Origin: Pseudomonadota bacterium
GTDB taxonomy: Bacteria; Pseudomonadota; Alphaproteobacteria; Acetobacterales; Acetobacteraceae
Reading direction: 5' to 3'
Length of the DNA: 48,006 nucleotides
NCBI GenBank assembly: GCA_021846225.1
Contig: JAJZCG010000007.1
Span: 1-48,006 of the forward strand
The position numbers were made by a program, and so were the translations under genes. Position 1 is the first letter of the stretch. Every line of letters starts with the position of its first letter. Shown here in pieces: positions 1 to 7,454 of this stretch. The notes beneath the pieces are model-generated. The model was not told the DNA's origin. It saw nothing but the letters and a program-made list of their open reading frames with translations, and made no database searches.

Positions 1-248
1 ACCACGTCGAAATCGCGGATCATTCCCTCATTCTGGCCGAGAACACCCCGGCGGAAACCTTTGTTGACAACGTGGACCGCCTGAACTTCGACAACTGGGG
101 CGAACATGAAGCCCTGGTTGGCGCCACCGCCATCGCCGAGATGGAATACCCGCGCGCCAAATCCGCCCGCCAGCTGCCACAAGCCATCCGCCAGCGCCTC
201 GCCGGACGCGCCGCGGCAACACAGGCGCTAGCCAGCGCCGCCGCCTGA
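1..248 (+). CDS. C-terminal fragment of an unidentified protein
   Basis: The frame beginning at base 3 is open from the window edge to TGA at 246-248 and gives the last 81 residues of a protein whose start lies outside. The tail is soluble-looking, with an acidic first half (motif NFDNWGEHE) and a last 25 residues rich in Ala, Gln and Arg (motif YPRAKSARQLP, then an Ala-rich end). I do not recognise the family, and no catalytic motif can be named. The stop is followed after about 50 bases by the convergent rlmB gene, so this is the last gene of its transcription unit. Coding confidence rests on the open frame and on the alphaproteobacterial third-position GC pattern. Confidence 0.6.
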   Translation, partial: HVEIADHSLILAENTPAETFVDNVDRLNFDNWGEHEALVGATAIAEMEYPRAKSARQLPQAIRQRLAGRAAATQALASAAA

Positions 249-276
249 TCACCCGCGCTGGCGCGGAAACCAGGGT

Positions 277-295
277 GTTCAGCTACGCGCTGAAC
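277..295. terminator. small hairpin between convergent genes
   Basis: A 7-bp perfect inverted repeat (GTTCAGC at 277-283, GCTGAAC at 289-295, 5-base loop) fills the gap between the upstream gene fragment and the end of rlmB. There is no clear T-run, so a role as a shared terminator is only a guess. Confidence 0.3.
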
Positions 296-298
296 GCG

Positions 299-1264
299 CT
301 AAAACTTTCGCGTCAGCTCATACAGCGCAACAGCCCCGGCGGCGGAGACATTCAGGCTCTCCATGCCGCCCGGCATGCCCAGCGCCGCCACCTCGTCGCA
401 GGTCTCACGGGTCAGGCGGCGCATTCCCTCGCCCTCGCTGCCCAGCACCAGCGCCACCCGGCGCCCGCCGAAGGACTCCCCGTTCAGCTTGTTGGGTGAG
501 GCGCCATCCAGCCCCACAACCCACACATCCGCCGATTTCAGCACGATGAGCGCGCGCGAGATGTTCACGATCCGCAGCAGCGGGATCATCTCCAGCGCGC
601 CGGAGGCCACTTTCGCCAGCGCCCCGGTCTCCTCCGGCGCGTTGCGCTCCTGCGCGATCACCATGGCAGCGCCGAAGGCCTGCGCCGTGCGCATCAGCGC
701 GCCGATGTTGCGCGGGTCGGAAATCTGGTCGAGCACCAAAATCGGGCCCGGGCGCTTGAGCGCGTCCAGCAGCGGCGGCGCCACCAGCTGGTCGGTGAGC
801 AGCGCCACGCCCTGATGCACAATCCCGCTGCCCTGGCGCGCGCCCAGCAGCTGGTCCACCCGCTCGCGCGTGGTGATCTCAGGCTGAATCGGCCATGGCT
901 GCGGCCGCTCAGCGGCCAGCGCGGCCTGCGCGTCCTCGGTGATCACCAGCCGGCGCAGCCGCCGCGCCGGGTTGGCCAGCGCCGCCGCCACCGCATGGGT
1001 GCCATACAGCCACACCGCGCCCGCGGGCACGGCCGGGCTGCGCGCCTGCCCCCGCCCGGAATTTTCGCGCATCGGCGGCCGGTCGGTCGGCCGTTCTGGC
1101 TTCGGCCCGCGCCCGCCGGGCAGGCTCAGCTTCGGCCCATCAAATTTTTTTGGCCCGCCCTGCGCCCGCTCGCCCGGGCGGCCATGCGGCTTTTCCCCGC
1201 CGCGGCTTTGAGTTTTTTCGCCGGGACGGCCGGATTTTGATCTTGGGGGGCGATTTTGTGTCAT
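299..1264 (-). CDS. rlmB: 23S rRNA 2'-O-ribose methyltransferase, RlmB/TrmH (SpoU) family
   Basis: 321 residues. Members methylate the 2'-O of a guanosine in the peptidyl-transferase loop of 23S rRNA (G2251 in E. coli) using S-adenosylmethionine. Visible parts are the substrate-binding domain beginning WLYGTHAV at about residue 85 and the three SpoU motifs of the knotted domain: LDQISDPRNIGALMRTA, VLGSEGEGMRRL and MESLNVSAAGAVALYE. Residues 1 to about 80 form an extra basic, Gly/Pro/Arg-rich tail of low complexity absent from the about 245-residue E. coli protein; it may bind RNA. A start at Met65 (base 1072) would remove most of the tail, but ATG 1264 has a modest AGG upstream. The gene diverges from the tRNA-secE-nusG region. 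Confidence 0.9.
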   Translation of the reverse strand: MTQNRPPRSKSGRPGEKTQSRGGEKPHGRPGERAQGGPKKFDGPKLSLPGGRGPKPERPTDRPPMRENSGRGQARSPAVPAGAVWLYGTHAVAAALANPARRLRRLVITEDAQAALAAERPQPWPIQPEITTRERVDQLLGARQGSGIVHQGVALLTDQLVAPPLLDALKRPGPILVLDQISDPRNIGALMRTAQAFGAAMVIAQERNAPEETGALAKVASGALEMIPLLRIVNISRALIVLKSADVWVVGLDGASPNKLNGESFGGRRVALVLGSEGEGMRRLTRETCDEVAALGMPGGMESLNVSAAGAVALYELTRKF

Positions 1265-1333
1265 GCCTGCTTCACTATCCCCGCCGCATTACGTTGACAA
1301 CCAAAGCGTGATCGGGGAAATGACAGCCCATAC

Positions 1334-1416
1334 GGAAGGGTGCCCGAGTGGCTAAAGGGGGCGGACTGTAAATCCGCTGGCGTACGCCTACGTTGGTTCG
1401 AATCCAACCCCTTCCA
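1334..1416 (+). tRNA. tRNA-Tyr (anticodon GTA)
   Basis: Class II tRNA of 83 nt with a long variable arm. The acceptor stem GGAAGGG (1334-1340) pairs with CCCTTCC (1409-1415), and the discriminator is A1416. The anticodon loop CTGTAAA gives GTA. The T-arm contains GGTTCGAATCC. The 3' CCA is not encoded, since TAT follows. It is first of three tRNA genes leading into secE-nusG. Confidence 0.95.
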
Positions 1417-1445
1417 TATCCTGTGTTGATGTTTGTTTCAGTTTC

Positions 1446-1519
1446 GCGGGTGTAGCTCAACGGTAGAGTCCCAGCCTTCCAAGCTGGTTGTGCGGGTTCG
1501 ATTCCCGTCACCCGCTCCA
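1446..1519 (+). tRNA. tRNA-Gly (anticodon TCC)
   Basis: Cloverleaf with acceptor GCGGGTG (1446-1452) paired to CACCCGC (1509-1515), discriminator T1516 and encoded CCA at 1517-1519. The anticodon stem CCAGC/GCTGG encloses the loop CTTCCAA, so the anticodon is TCC (reads GGA and GGG). It lies 29 bases after tRNA-Tyr. A second glycine tRNA with anticodon CCC lies at 32447. Confidence 0.95.
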
Positions 1520-1599
1520 TGACGGCCGGGCATTTGCACCCGGAGACTTGACACAAGGCGCGCCAGCGTGTGGAACGCCGGTTTCGTGCTGGTTAGGAT

Positions 1600-1676
1600 A
1601 GGGGCGTAGCTCAATTGGCTAGAGCGCCGGTCTCCAAAACCGGAGGTTGAGAGTTCGAGACCCTCCGCCCCTGCCA
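1600..1676 (+). tRNA. tRNA-Trp (anticodon CCA)
   Basis: Cloverleaf with acceptor AGGGGCG (1600-1606) paired to CGCCCCT (1666-1672), discriminator G1673 and encoded CCA at 1674-1676. The anticodon loop TCTCCAAAA region gives CCA. It directly precedes secE, an order found in many proteobacteria and compatible with one shared transcript. Confidence 0.95.
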
Positions 1677-1717
1677 TCCACCCCAGCACATAACGGCTGT
1701 TTTCGGAGTTTGTCTCT

Positions 1718-1912
1718 TTGGCGTTCAACCTGGTTAAATTCTCGCGCGAAGTCCGTGCCGAAGCCACCAAGACCACTTGGCCCTCGCGCAAGGAAACCCT
1801 GCAGACCACGGGCATCGTGCTCGGCATGGTGGTGTTGACCGCGGTATTTTTTCTGACCGTTGATCAGATCATCGGCGCCGGCATGCGCGCCCTCTTCGGC
1901 GTCGGAAGTTAA
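1718..1912 (+). CDS. secE: Preprotein translocase subunit SecE
   Basis: 64 residues, the short single-span SecE typical of alphaproteobacteria. It clamps SecY in the SecYEG channel of the inner membrane. The N-terminal amphipathic part carries the family hallmark KTTWPSRKET (about residues 18-27), followed by one membrane helix (about residues 33-55). The start is TTG at 1718, supported by CGGAG at 1704-1708 nine bases upstream and by the family's usual N-terminus; no ATG is placed as well. It is followed 10 bases later by nusG, the usual pairing. Confidence 0.93.
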   Translation: MAFNLVKFSREVRAEATKTTWPSRKETLQTTGIVLGMVVLTAVFFLTVDQIIGAGMRALFGVGS

Positions 1913-1922
1913 GGAATTTTTT

Positions 1923-2453
1923 ATGGCCAAGCGTTGGTACGTCCTCCATGTGTATTCGGGCTTCGAGAAGAAGATCGCCACCCAGATCAAGGAACAGGCC
2001 GAGCTGAAGGGCTTGTCCGATGCCATCGGCGATATCGTGGTGCCGGTCGAGGAAGTGACCGAGATCCGCCGCGCCCAGAAGGTGAACACCGAGCGCAAGT
2101 TCTTCCCCGGCTACGTCCTCATCAACATGGACATGTCCGATGACGCCTGGCATCTGGTCAAGGATGTTCCCAAGGTCACCGGCTTTTTGGGCAGCAAAAC
2201 CCGCCCAAGCCCGATCCCGGATTCCGAGGCCGAACGCATCATGAAGCAGGCGCAGGAAGGCACCGAGAACCGCCGCCCCGCCGTTTTGTTTGAAATCGGC
2301 GAGCAGGTGCGCGTGGCCGACGGCCCCTTCACCAGCTTCAACGGCGTCGTCGAGGAAGTCGACGAGGACAAGGGCCGCGTCAAAGTCTCCGTCTCCATCT
2401 TCGGCCGTTCCACCCCCGTGGACCTGGAATACGGCCAAGTGGAGAAAGTCTGA
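1923..2453 (+). CDS. nusG: Transcription termination/antitermination factor NusG
   Basis: 176 residues. It binds RNA polymerase beta-prime through its NGN domain and couples elongation to Rho and the ribosome. The N-terminus has MAKRWYVLHVYSGFEKK. The central signature FFPGYVLI is at about residues 60-67. The C-terminal KOW domain (about residues 120-176) includes EQVRVADGPFTSFNGVVEEVD. The ATG at 1923 has AAGGA upstream (1912-1916 region). In most bacteria rplK-rplA-rplJ-rplL follows; here an efflux pair follows after 61 bases instead. Confidence 0.95.
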   Translation: MAKRWYVLHVYSGFEKKIATQIKEQAELKGLSDAIGDIVVPVEEVTEIRRAQKVNTERKFFPGYVLINMDMSDDAWHLVKDVPKVTGFLGSKTRPSPIPDSEAERIMKQAQEGTENRRPAVLFEIGEQVRVADGPFTSFNGVVEEVDEDKGRVKVSVSIFGRSTPVDLEYGQVEKV

Positions 2454-2514
2454 CTATCTTGTAATCGCCCGGGGCAGCCTTATGTGCGGGATCAAACTGC
2501 TTTAAGGGGTTCCC

Positions 2515-3528
2515 GTGTCTGACGTGACTGCATCGCCCCCCAAAAAGCGCTGGCCCCTGTTTGCCGGCGCTTTTCTTGTGTTTGCCGCCGGCCTCCTGTG
2601 GCTGGCCTATTATCTGCTGGCCGGACAGTACTTCATCAGCACTGACGATGCGTATATCGCCGCTGACTCCAGCCTCATCGCGCCGAAAATCAGCGGCTAT
2701 GTCACCGCCATCGCCGTGCGCGACGGCCAGAAAGTCCAGCAGGGCGCGCTGCTCCTCACCATAGACCCGCGCGACTACGAGATCGCCCAGGCCGCCGCCC
2801 GCGCCGCGCTGGCCACCGCCCAGGCCAGGCTCGCCCTGCAACAGCAGGTCATCGCCGCCGCCAGAGCCACCGTGCAGGGTGACGCCGCCCGCCTCGCCTT
2901 CGCCCGGCAGAACCAGAAACGCTACGCCAGCCTCTCCTCCACCGGCGCCAGCACCCAGCAGGACCGCGAGCAGGCCAACACCGGCCTTGCCACCGCCCAG
3001 GCCAGCCTCGCCGCCGCCCAGGCCAACCTCACCGGCGCCACCATGCAGGTGAGCGTGCTCACCGCCCGCCTCACCCAGGCCGAGGCCGCCGCCACCCAGG
3101 CCGCGCTCGACCTCAGCCACACGAAAATTTTCAGCCCGTTCAGCGGCACCGTCGGCGACAAATCCGTCGCCATCGGCGACTACCTGCAACCCGGCACCCA
3201 GATCATGGCCATCGTGCCGCTCTCCCAGGTCTATGTCGTCGCCAACTACAAGGAAAACCAGATCACGCGGATCCAGCCCGGCCAGAAGGTTGATCTGAGC
3301 GTGGATGCCTTCCCCAACCTCAAGCTCACCGGCAGGGTGGACTCCATCTCCCCCGCTTCCGGCCAGGAATTCGCCCTCCTCCCGCCCGACAACGCGACCG
3401 GCAACTTCACCAAGATCGTCCAGCGCGTCCCGGTGAAAATCGTCCTCAACCTGACCCCGGACGTCCTCGGCAAGCTGCGCCCCGGCCTCTCGGTGGAACC
3501 CTCCATCGACACCCGCTCCCAGCCGTGA
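2515..3528 (+). CDS. emrA: HlyD/EmrA-type membrane fusion protein of an efflux pump
   Basis: 337 residues. It is the periplasmic adaptor that links an inner-membrane pump to an outer-membrane channel. A single membrane helix spans about residues 13-37, followed by the family motif STDDAYIAADSSLIAPKISGYV, cited here by its key part TDDAYI (about residues 43-48). Then come the first half-lipoyl segment, a long Ala/Gln-rich coiled-coil hairpin (about residues 85-200), the second lipoyl half around KIFSPFSGTVG, and a beta-barrel with VVANYKENQI. The start is GTG 2515 with AAGGGG at about 2503-2508. It overlaps the next gene by 4 bases (GTGA), so the two are coupled. The substrate cannot be read from sequence. 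Confidence 0.88.
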   Translation: MSDVTASPPKKRWPLFAGAFLVFAAGLLWLAYYLLAGQYFISTDDAYIAADSSLIAPKISGYVTAIAVRDGQKVQQGALLLTIDPRDYEIAQAAARAALATAQARLALQQQVIAAARATVQGDAARLAFARQNQKRYASLSSTGASTQQDREQANTGLATAQASLAAAQANLTGATMQVSVLTARLTQAEAAATQAALDLSHTKIFSPFSGTVGDKSVAIGDYLQPGTQIMAIVPLSQVYVVANYKENQITRIQPGQKVDLSVDAFPNLKLTGRVDSISPASGQEFALLPPDNATGNFTKIVQRVPVKIVLNLTPDVLGKLRPGLSVEPSIDTRSQP

Positions 3529-5093
3529 CCAAAGCCGTGCCGCCGCCGCTGCCGCTGCGCACCAAAATCGCCATTGGCGGGGCGATGCTCGGCGCCTTCA
3601 TGGCGGTTCTGAACATCCAGGTCATCAACACCTCGCTGCCTGAGATCCAGGGCGGCATCGGCGCCGGCCTGGAGGACGGCGGCTGGATCTCAACCTCCTA
3701 TCTGATCGGCGAAATCATCGTCATCCCCCTCTCCGGCTGGCTGGTGGAGGTCTTCTCGATGCGCCGGTACTTCATCGGCAGCACGGCCCTGTTCCTGTTT
3801 TTCTCCGCCGCCTGCGGCCTCGCCGCCAATTTCCCCGAAATGGTGGTGCTGCGGCTGCTCCAGGGCTTCACCGGCGGGGCGCTCATTCCCCTGGCCTTCA
3901 CCTGCCTCATCACCCTGCTGCCGGAACGCGCCCGCCCCACCGGTTTCGCCGCTTACGCCCTCACCGTAACCTTCGCCCCCGCCATCGGCCCCACCATCGG
4001 CGGCGCGATCACCGATCTCTACGGCTGGCGCTCGATCTTCTTCCTCAATCTGGTGCCCGGCGCGGTCATGCTCTCGGCCCTGCTCTGGGGGCTCAACCCG
4101 GCGCCCATGCAGCTTAAAAAATTCCGCCGGGGAGACTGGCTCGGCATCGCCACCATCGCCATCGGGCTCGGCTCGCTGCAAATCGTGCTGGAGGAGGGCA
4201 ACAAGGACGACTGGTTCAGCTCCCCCCTCATTTTCCGCCTCTCAATCGTCGCGGCCATCGCGCTGAGCGCCTTTCTGTTTCAGGAGCTGCGGCCGGGCAA
4301 CCGCGCGCCGCTGGTCAACCTGCGGCTCTTCACCCGCTGGAATTTCGCCCTCGGCTGCTTCACCTCGGTCATCCTGGGGTTTGTCCTCTACGCCGCGGTC
4401 TATCTCATCCCGATTTATCTGGCCGAAGCCCACGGCTACAGCGCGCGCCAGGCCGGCAACGTCATGGCCTGGATCGGCCTGCCCCAGCTCATCATTATTC
4501 CCTTCATGCCCTATCTGATGCGCCGTTTTGACCCGCGATACCTGCTCATGGGCGGGTTTGTGCTGTTTTCCATCAGTTGCTTCTGGAACATCAGCCTCGG
4601 CCCGCAGGACAGCGGCCCGCAGCTGCTCATCCCCAACCTCATCCGCGCCCTTGGCCAGGCGATGATCTTCCCCCCCATCACCCTCATCGTCACCGCAGGC
4701 ATTCCCCTCGCGGATTCCGGCTCGGCCTCCTCGCTGTTCAACATGCTGCGCAATCTCGGCGGCGCCATCGGCATCGCCATGGTGCAAACCTTCATCACCA
4801 ACCGCGAAAAATTCCATTCCGCGATCATGATGCCCCATATCAGCCTGCTCAACCCGGCCACGCGCCAGCGCCTGGCCCTGCTGCAGCATTATTTCGCCGC
4901 CCGCGGCATCTCCGGCCCGCAGGATGCCCGCCACGCCGCCATCATCGCCATCGGCCACACCGTTCAGGCGCAGGCCTTCTACCTCGCCTATGGCGACGCC
5001 TTCGCGCTGCTCGGCGCTTTCATGCTCACCGGCGTGCTGGTGATCGCCTTTCTTCAAAAACCCGCCGCACGGGCCGCGCCCGGCGGCCATTAG
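3525..5093 (+). CDS. emrB: DHA2-family major facilitator drug transporter, EmrB-like
   Basis: 522 residues with about 14 predicted membrane helices, the DHA2 (EmrB/QacA) layout. It is a proton antiporter acting with the preceding adaptor. Visible landmarks are the first helix with AVLNIQVINTSLPEIQGG, motif A-like LVEVFSMRRYF after helix 2, and motif C-like FAPAIGPTIGGAI in helix 5, which marks antiporters. The start is GTG 3525 overlapping the emrA stop. Gene order adaptor-pump is as in E. coli emrAB, but no TolC-like gene or MarR-type repressor is adjacent. The following 170 bases before the reductase gene hold no ORF I would support. Confidence 0.88.
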   Translation: MTKAVPPPLPLRTKIAIGGAMLGAFMAVLNIQVINTSLPEIQGGIGAGLEDGGWISTSYLIGEIIVIPLSGWLVEVFSMRRYFIGSTALFLFFSAACGLAANFPEMVVLRLLQGFTGGALIPLAFTCLITLLPERARPTGFAAYALTVTFAPAIGPTIGGAITDLYGWRSIFFLNLVPGAVMLSALLWGLNPAPMQLKKFRRGDWLGIATIAIGLGSLQIVLEEGNKDDWFSSPLIFRLSIVAAIALSAFLFQELRPGNRAPLVNLRLFTRWNFALGCFTSVILGFVLYAAVYLIPIYLAEAHGYSARQAGNVMAWIGLPQLIIIPFMPYLMRRFDPRYLLMGGFVLFSISCFWNISLGPQDSGPQLLIPNLIRALGQAMIFPPITLIVTAGIPLADSGSASSLFNMLRNLGGAIGIAMVQTFITNREKFHSAIMMPHISLLNPATRQRLALLQHYFAARGISGPQDARHAAIIAIGHTVQAQAFYLAYGDAFALLGAFMLTGVLVIAFLQKPAARAAPGGH

Positions 5094-5263
5094 TACGCGA
5101 TTCAAACAATTCGGACATGAGATGGAAGCGCGCGGCCGAGGCGCCCCGGTATGCGTTTGAATATGCGGCTTAATATCGCCGGAAGTTTCACGCTAACCGC
5201 ATTTCCTGCCTTCCCGAGCATCACAAAATCGTTTAGCCTTCCCTAAAACCGGAGGAAAAACAC

Positions 5264-5986
5264 ATGGCGCGCATTGCATTGGTTACCGGCGGCACTCGTG
5301 GAATCGGGGCTGCCATCAGCATCGCACTTAAGCAGGCCGGGCGAACCGTCATCGCCAACTACGCCGGCAACACCGCGGCAGCCGAGGCTTTCACCGCTGA
5401 AACCGGGATCGAAACCATGCGTTTCGACGTTGCGGACTTTGACCAATGCCTCAACGCGGTTGACAGTATCGTTGCCAAACACGGCTCGCTGGATATCCTC
5501 GTCAACAACGCGGGCATCACGCGTGACACCGTCATCAGCAAAATGACCCGCGACATGTGGGACGCGGTGATCGACACCAACCTCGGCTCCTGCTTCAACC
5601 TTTGCAAAGCCGCGTTTGACGGCATGAAGGCCCGCAAGTTCGGCCGCATCGTCAACATCGGCTCCATCAACGGCCAGGCCGGGCAATACGGGCAGGTCAA
5701 CTACGCCGCCGCCAAATCGGGCATCCATGGCTTCACCAAGGCGCTGGCGCAGGAAGGCGCGCGCTACTCCATCACCGCCAACGCCATCGCCCCCGGCTAT
5801 GTTGATACCGACATGGTCCGCGCCGTCCCGCCCGACGTGCTGGAGAAAATCGTCGCCAAAATCCCCCGCGGCCGGCTCGGCAAAGCCGACGACATCGCCC
5901 GCGGCGTGGTCTTCGTCACCGCCGATGAGGCCGATTTCATCACCGGCTCCACCCTCTCCATCAACGGCGGCCAGCATATGTACTGA
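5264..5986 (+). CDS. phaB: Acetoacetyl-CoA reductase, short-chain dehydrogenase family
   Basis: 240 residues. Members reduce acetoacetyl-CoA to (R)-3-hydroxybutyryl-CoA with NADPH for polyhydroxybutyrate synthesis. Motifs: the Rossmann loop VTGGTRGIGAA at about residues 7-17, NNAG at about 82-85, catalytic Ser in NIGSINGQAGQYGQVNY and the YxxxK pair in NYAAAKSG (about residues 145-152). Q-Y-G-Q before the Tyr and the C-terminal STLSINGGQHMY are typical of PhaB rather than of FabG. The start ATG 5264 follows a strong GGAGG at 5252-5256. The thiolase and synthase partners are not nearby, so the gene stands alone. Confidence 0.85.
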   Translation: MARIALVTGGTRGIGAAISIALKQAGRTVIANYAGNTAAAEAFTAETGIETMRFDVADFDQCLNAVDSIVAKHGSLDILVNNAGITRDTVISKMTRDMWDAVIDTNLGSCFNLCKAAFDGMKARKFGRIVNIGSINGQAGQYGQVNYAAAKSGIHGFTKALAQEGARYSITANAIAPGYVDTDMVRAVPPDVLEKIVAKIPRGRLGKADDIARGVVFVTADEADFITGSTLSINGGQHMY

Positions 5987-6001
5987 GCCGTCCAGCCAGT
6001 G

Positions 6002-6027
6002 GTCATGCCAGCACAAGCTGGCATGAC
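6002..6027 (+). terminator. 11-bp perfect hairpin after phaB
   Basis: GTCATGCCAGC (6002-6012) and GCTGGCATGAC (6017-6027) form a perfect 11-bp stem with loop ACAA, 15 bases after the phaB stop. A T-run is absent. Palindromes of the GTCATGCC type are common between genes in alphaproteobacteria, so this may be a dispersed palindromic unit that also ends transcription. Confidence 0.5.
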
Positions 6028-6073
6028 GCGCTTGCCTAGAGCATCCGTATGGTCTCTGAATGCGCTAAAGTCT

Positions 6074-6122
6074 GATCGTTTGAGGTTGACGCGCGCCAGC
6101 GTGGCAACCGAAAGCGTGAATC
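6074..6122 (+). repeat. dispersed structured repeat, copy 1
   Basis: A GATCGTTTGAGGTT block and a CCGAAAGCGTGAATC block enclose a variable inner hairpin (GGTTGACGC pairs with GCGT-GG-CAACC). The same framework recurs at 29598-29642 and, more diverged and inverted, at 30428-30470. The outer arms can pair (GATCGTTT with AAAGCG-TGA-ATC, leaving a 3-base bulge). It lies between the convergent phaB and folC genes. Confidence 0.6.
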
Positions 6123-6138
6123 AGCCTCTTATCAAAGA

Positions 6139-6196
6139 GTTAGAGCGCGCGTTCGGGGGGCGCTCTTGCGTCAACCCAAACCTATCGCGCTCTAAC
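6139..6196 (-). terminator. long-loop inverted repeat at the folC stop
   Basis: GTTAGAGCGCG (6139-6149) is exactly repeated in inverted form as CGCGCTCTAAC (6186-6196), and the latter includes the folC stop codon (6192-6194). The interior holds a further GC-rich hairpin. It is probably the 3' end structure of the long minus-strand operon, but it lacks a clean T-run. Confidence 0.4.
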
Positions 6197-7454
6197 CCGC
6201 TTCCCCCGCATCCAGCTTCAAAACTTCCCCCGCCAGATACAGGCTCCCGCAGATCAGCACCCGCGTGGGTTCCGTAATCTGCGCCAGCGCGCCGCGCACA
6301 TCCGGCCCCACCACGGCCCGCCCGCCCGAGGCCGCGATAATCGCCTCCACCGGCAACGCCAGATGCTGCCCCGGCTCCGCCACCGCGAAAATCTGAGCCG
6401 CATGCGGCATCAAAATCCGCATCACCTCGCCCACGTCCTTGGCCTGCTTCATGCCCAGAATCAGCGTCGCCGCCCCGCCCCAGGCCCGCAGCTGCGCCGC
6501 CAGCGCCTCCGCCCCGCCGGGGTTATGCGCGCCATCCAGCCAAAGCTCCGAGCCTGGCGGCAGCAAGGCCAGCAACGCGCCATGCAGAAGCTGCAACCGC
6601 GCCGGCCACGCCACCCCGCGCAGCCCGGCCGCCAGCACCTCCGGCGAAAACGCAAACCCCGCCGCGCGCAACGCCATCATCGCAATCGCCGCATTCTCCA
6701 CCTGATGCACCCCAGGCAACCCCGGCGGCGGCAAATCCAGCCCCTCAAAGCGCAGCCCGCCCGGCACCGCCGCAACCTCCCAATCGCGCCCGCGCAGCAA
6801 CAACGGGGCCGCGGCCGCGCGCGCTTCGGCCATGATTGCCGCCATCGCCTCCGGCGCCTGCGCGCCCACCACCACCGGCACGCCGGGTTTGATGATCCCG
6901 GCCTTCTCCGCCGCGATCACCCCCAGCGTGTCACCCAGAAAATCCTGATGATCCATGGAGATCGACGCAATGGCGCAAGCCGCCGGGCGCACCACATTGG
7001 TCGCGTCGAACCGGCCGCCCAGCCCGACCTCAACCACGCATAAATCCGCCGGCACCCGCGCGAACAGCAAAAACGCCGCCGCCGTGATCGCCTCGAACAC
7101 GGTGATCTGGTTGCCCTCGTTCACCGCCTCTATCTCATCGAGCGCACCCGCCAGCGCCTCATCGCTCACCAGCTCGCCCGCCAGCCGGATACGCTCGTTG
7201 AATTTCACCAGATGCGGCGAAGTATAAACATGCACACGCAGCCCCGCCGCCTCGGCCATGGCGCGCACAAAGGCGCACACGCTGCCCTTGCCGTTGGTCC
7301 CCGCGACATGGATAACCGGCGGCAGCCGCAACTGCGGGTCGCCCAGCGCGCCCAGCAGGCGCACCAGCCGGTCCAGTTTCAGGTCAATGAGTTTCGGATA
7401 GAGCCGGTGCAACCTTTCCAGACTGGCGTCAAAACGCCCGCGCGCGGCGCTCAC
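6192..7454 (-). CDS. folC: Bifunctional folylpolyglutamate synthase/dihydrofolate synthase
   Basis: 420 residues. It adds glutamate to dihydropteroate and to reduced folates using ATP, in the cytoplasm. The Mur-ligase-like ATP loop HVAGTNGKGSVCAFV is at about residues 48-62. The second signature is SMDHQDFLGDTLGVIAAEKAG (key part DHQDFLG). The C-terminal domain starts near WLDGAHNPGGAEAL. The start is GTG 7454, overlapping the accD stop by 4 bases (GTGA), so it is coupled to accD. accD-folC is a widely conserved pair. Last gene of the que-accD operon. Confidence 0.93.
   Translation of the reverse strand: MSAARGRFDASLERLHRLYPKLIDLKLDRLVRLLGALGDPQLRLPPVIHVAGTNGKGSVCAFVRAMAEAAGLRVHVYTSPHLVKFNERIRLAGELVSDEALAGALDEIEAVNEGNQITVFEAITAAAFLLFARVPADLCVVEVGLGGRFDATNVVRPAACAIASISMDHQDFLGDTLGVIAAEKAGIIKPGVPVVVGAQAPEAMAAIMAEARAAAAPLLLRGRDWEVAAVPGGLRFEGLDLPPPGLPGVHQVENAAIAMMALRAAGFAFSPEVLAAGLRGVAWPARLQLLHGALLALLPPGSELWLDGAHNPGGAEALAAQLRAWGGAATLILGMKQAKDVGEVMRILMPHAAQIFAVAEPGQHLALPVEAIIAASGGRAVVGPDVRGALAQITEPTRVLICGSLYLAGEVLKLDAGEAG

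Noticed and set aside
1265-2500. Missing tuf gene and tRNA-Thr read as deletion
   Set aside because: Many alphaproteobacteria have only tRNA-Trp before secE; absence here is not evidence of a deletion.
6002-6027. Hairpin as part of a CRISPR or IS end
   Set aside because: A single palindrome with no repeats at constant spacing, no transposase, and no target duplications seen. No CRISPR-like array exists anywhere in the window.
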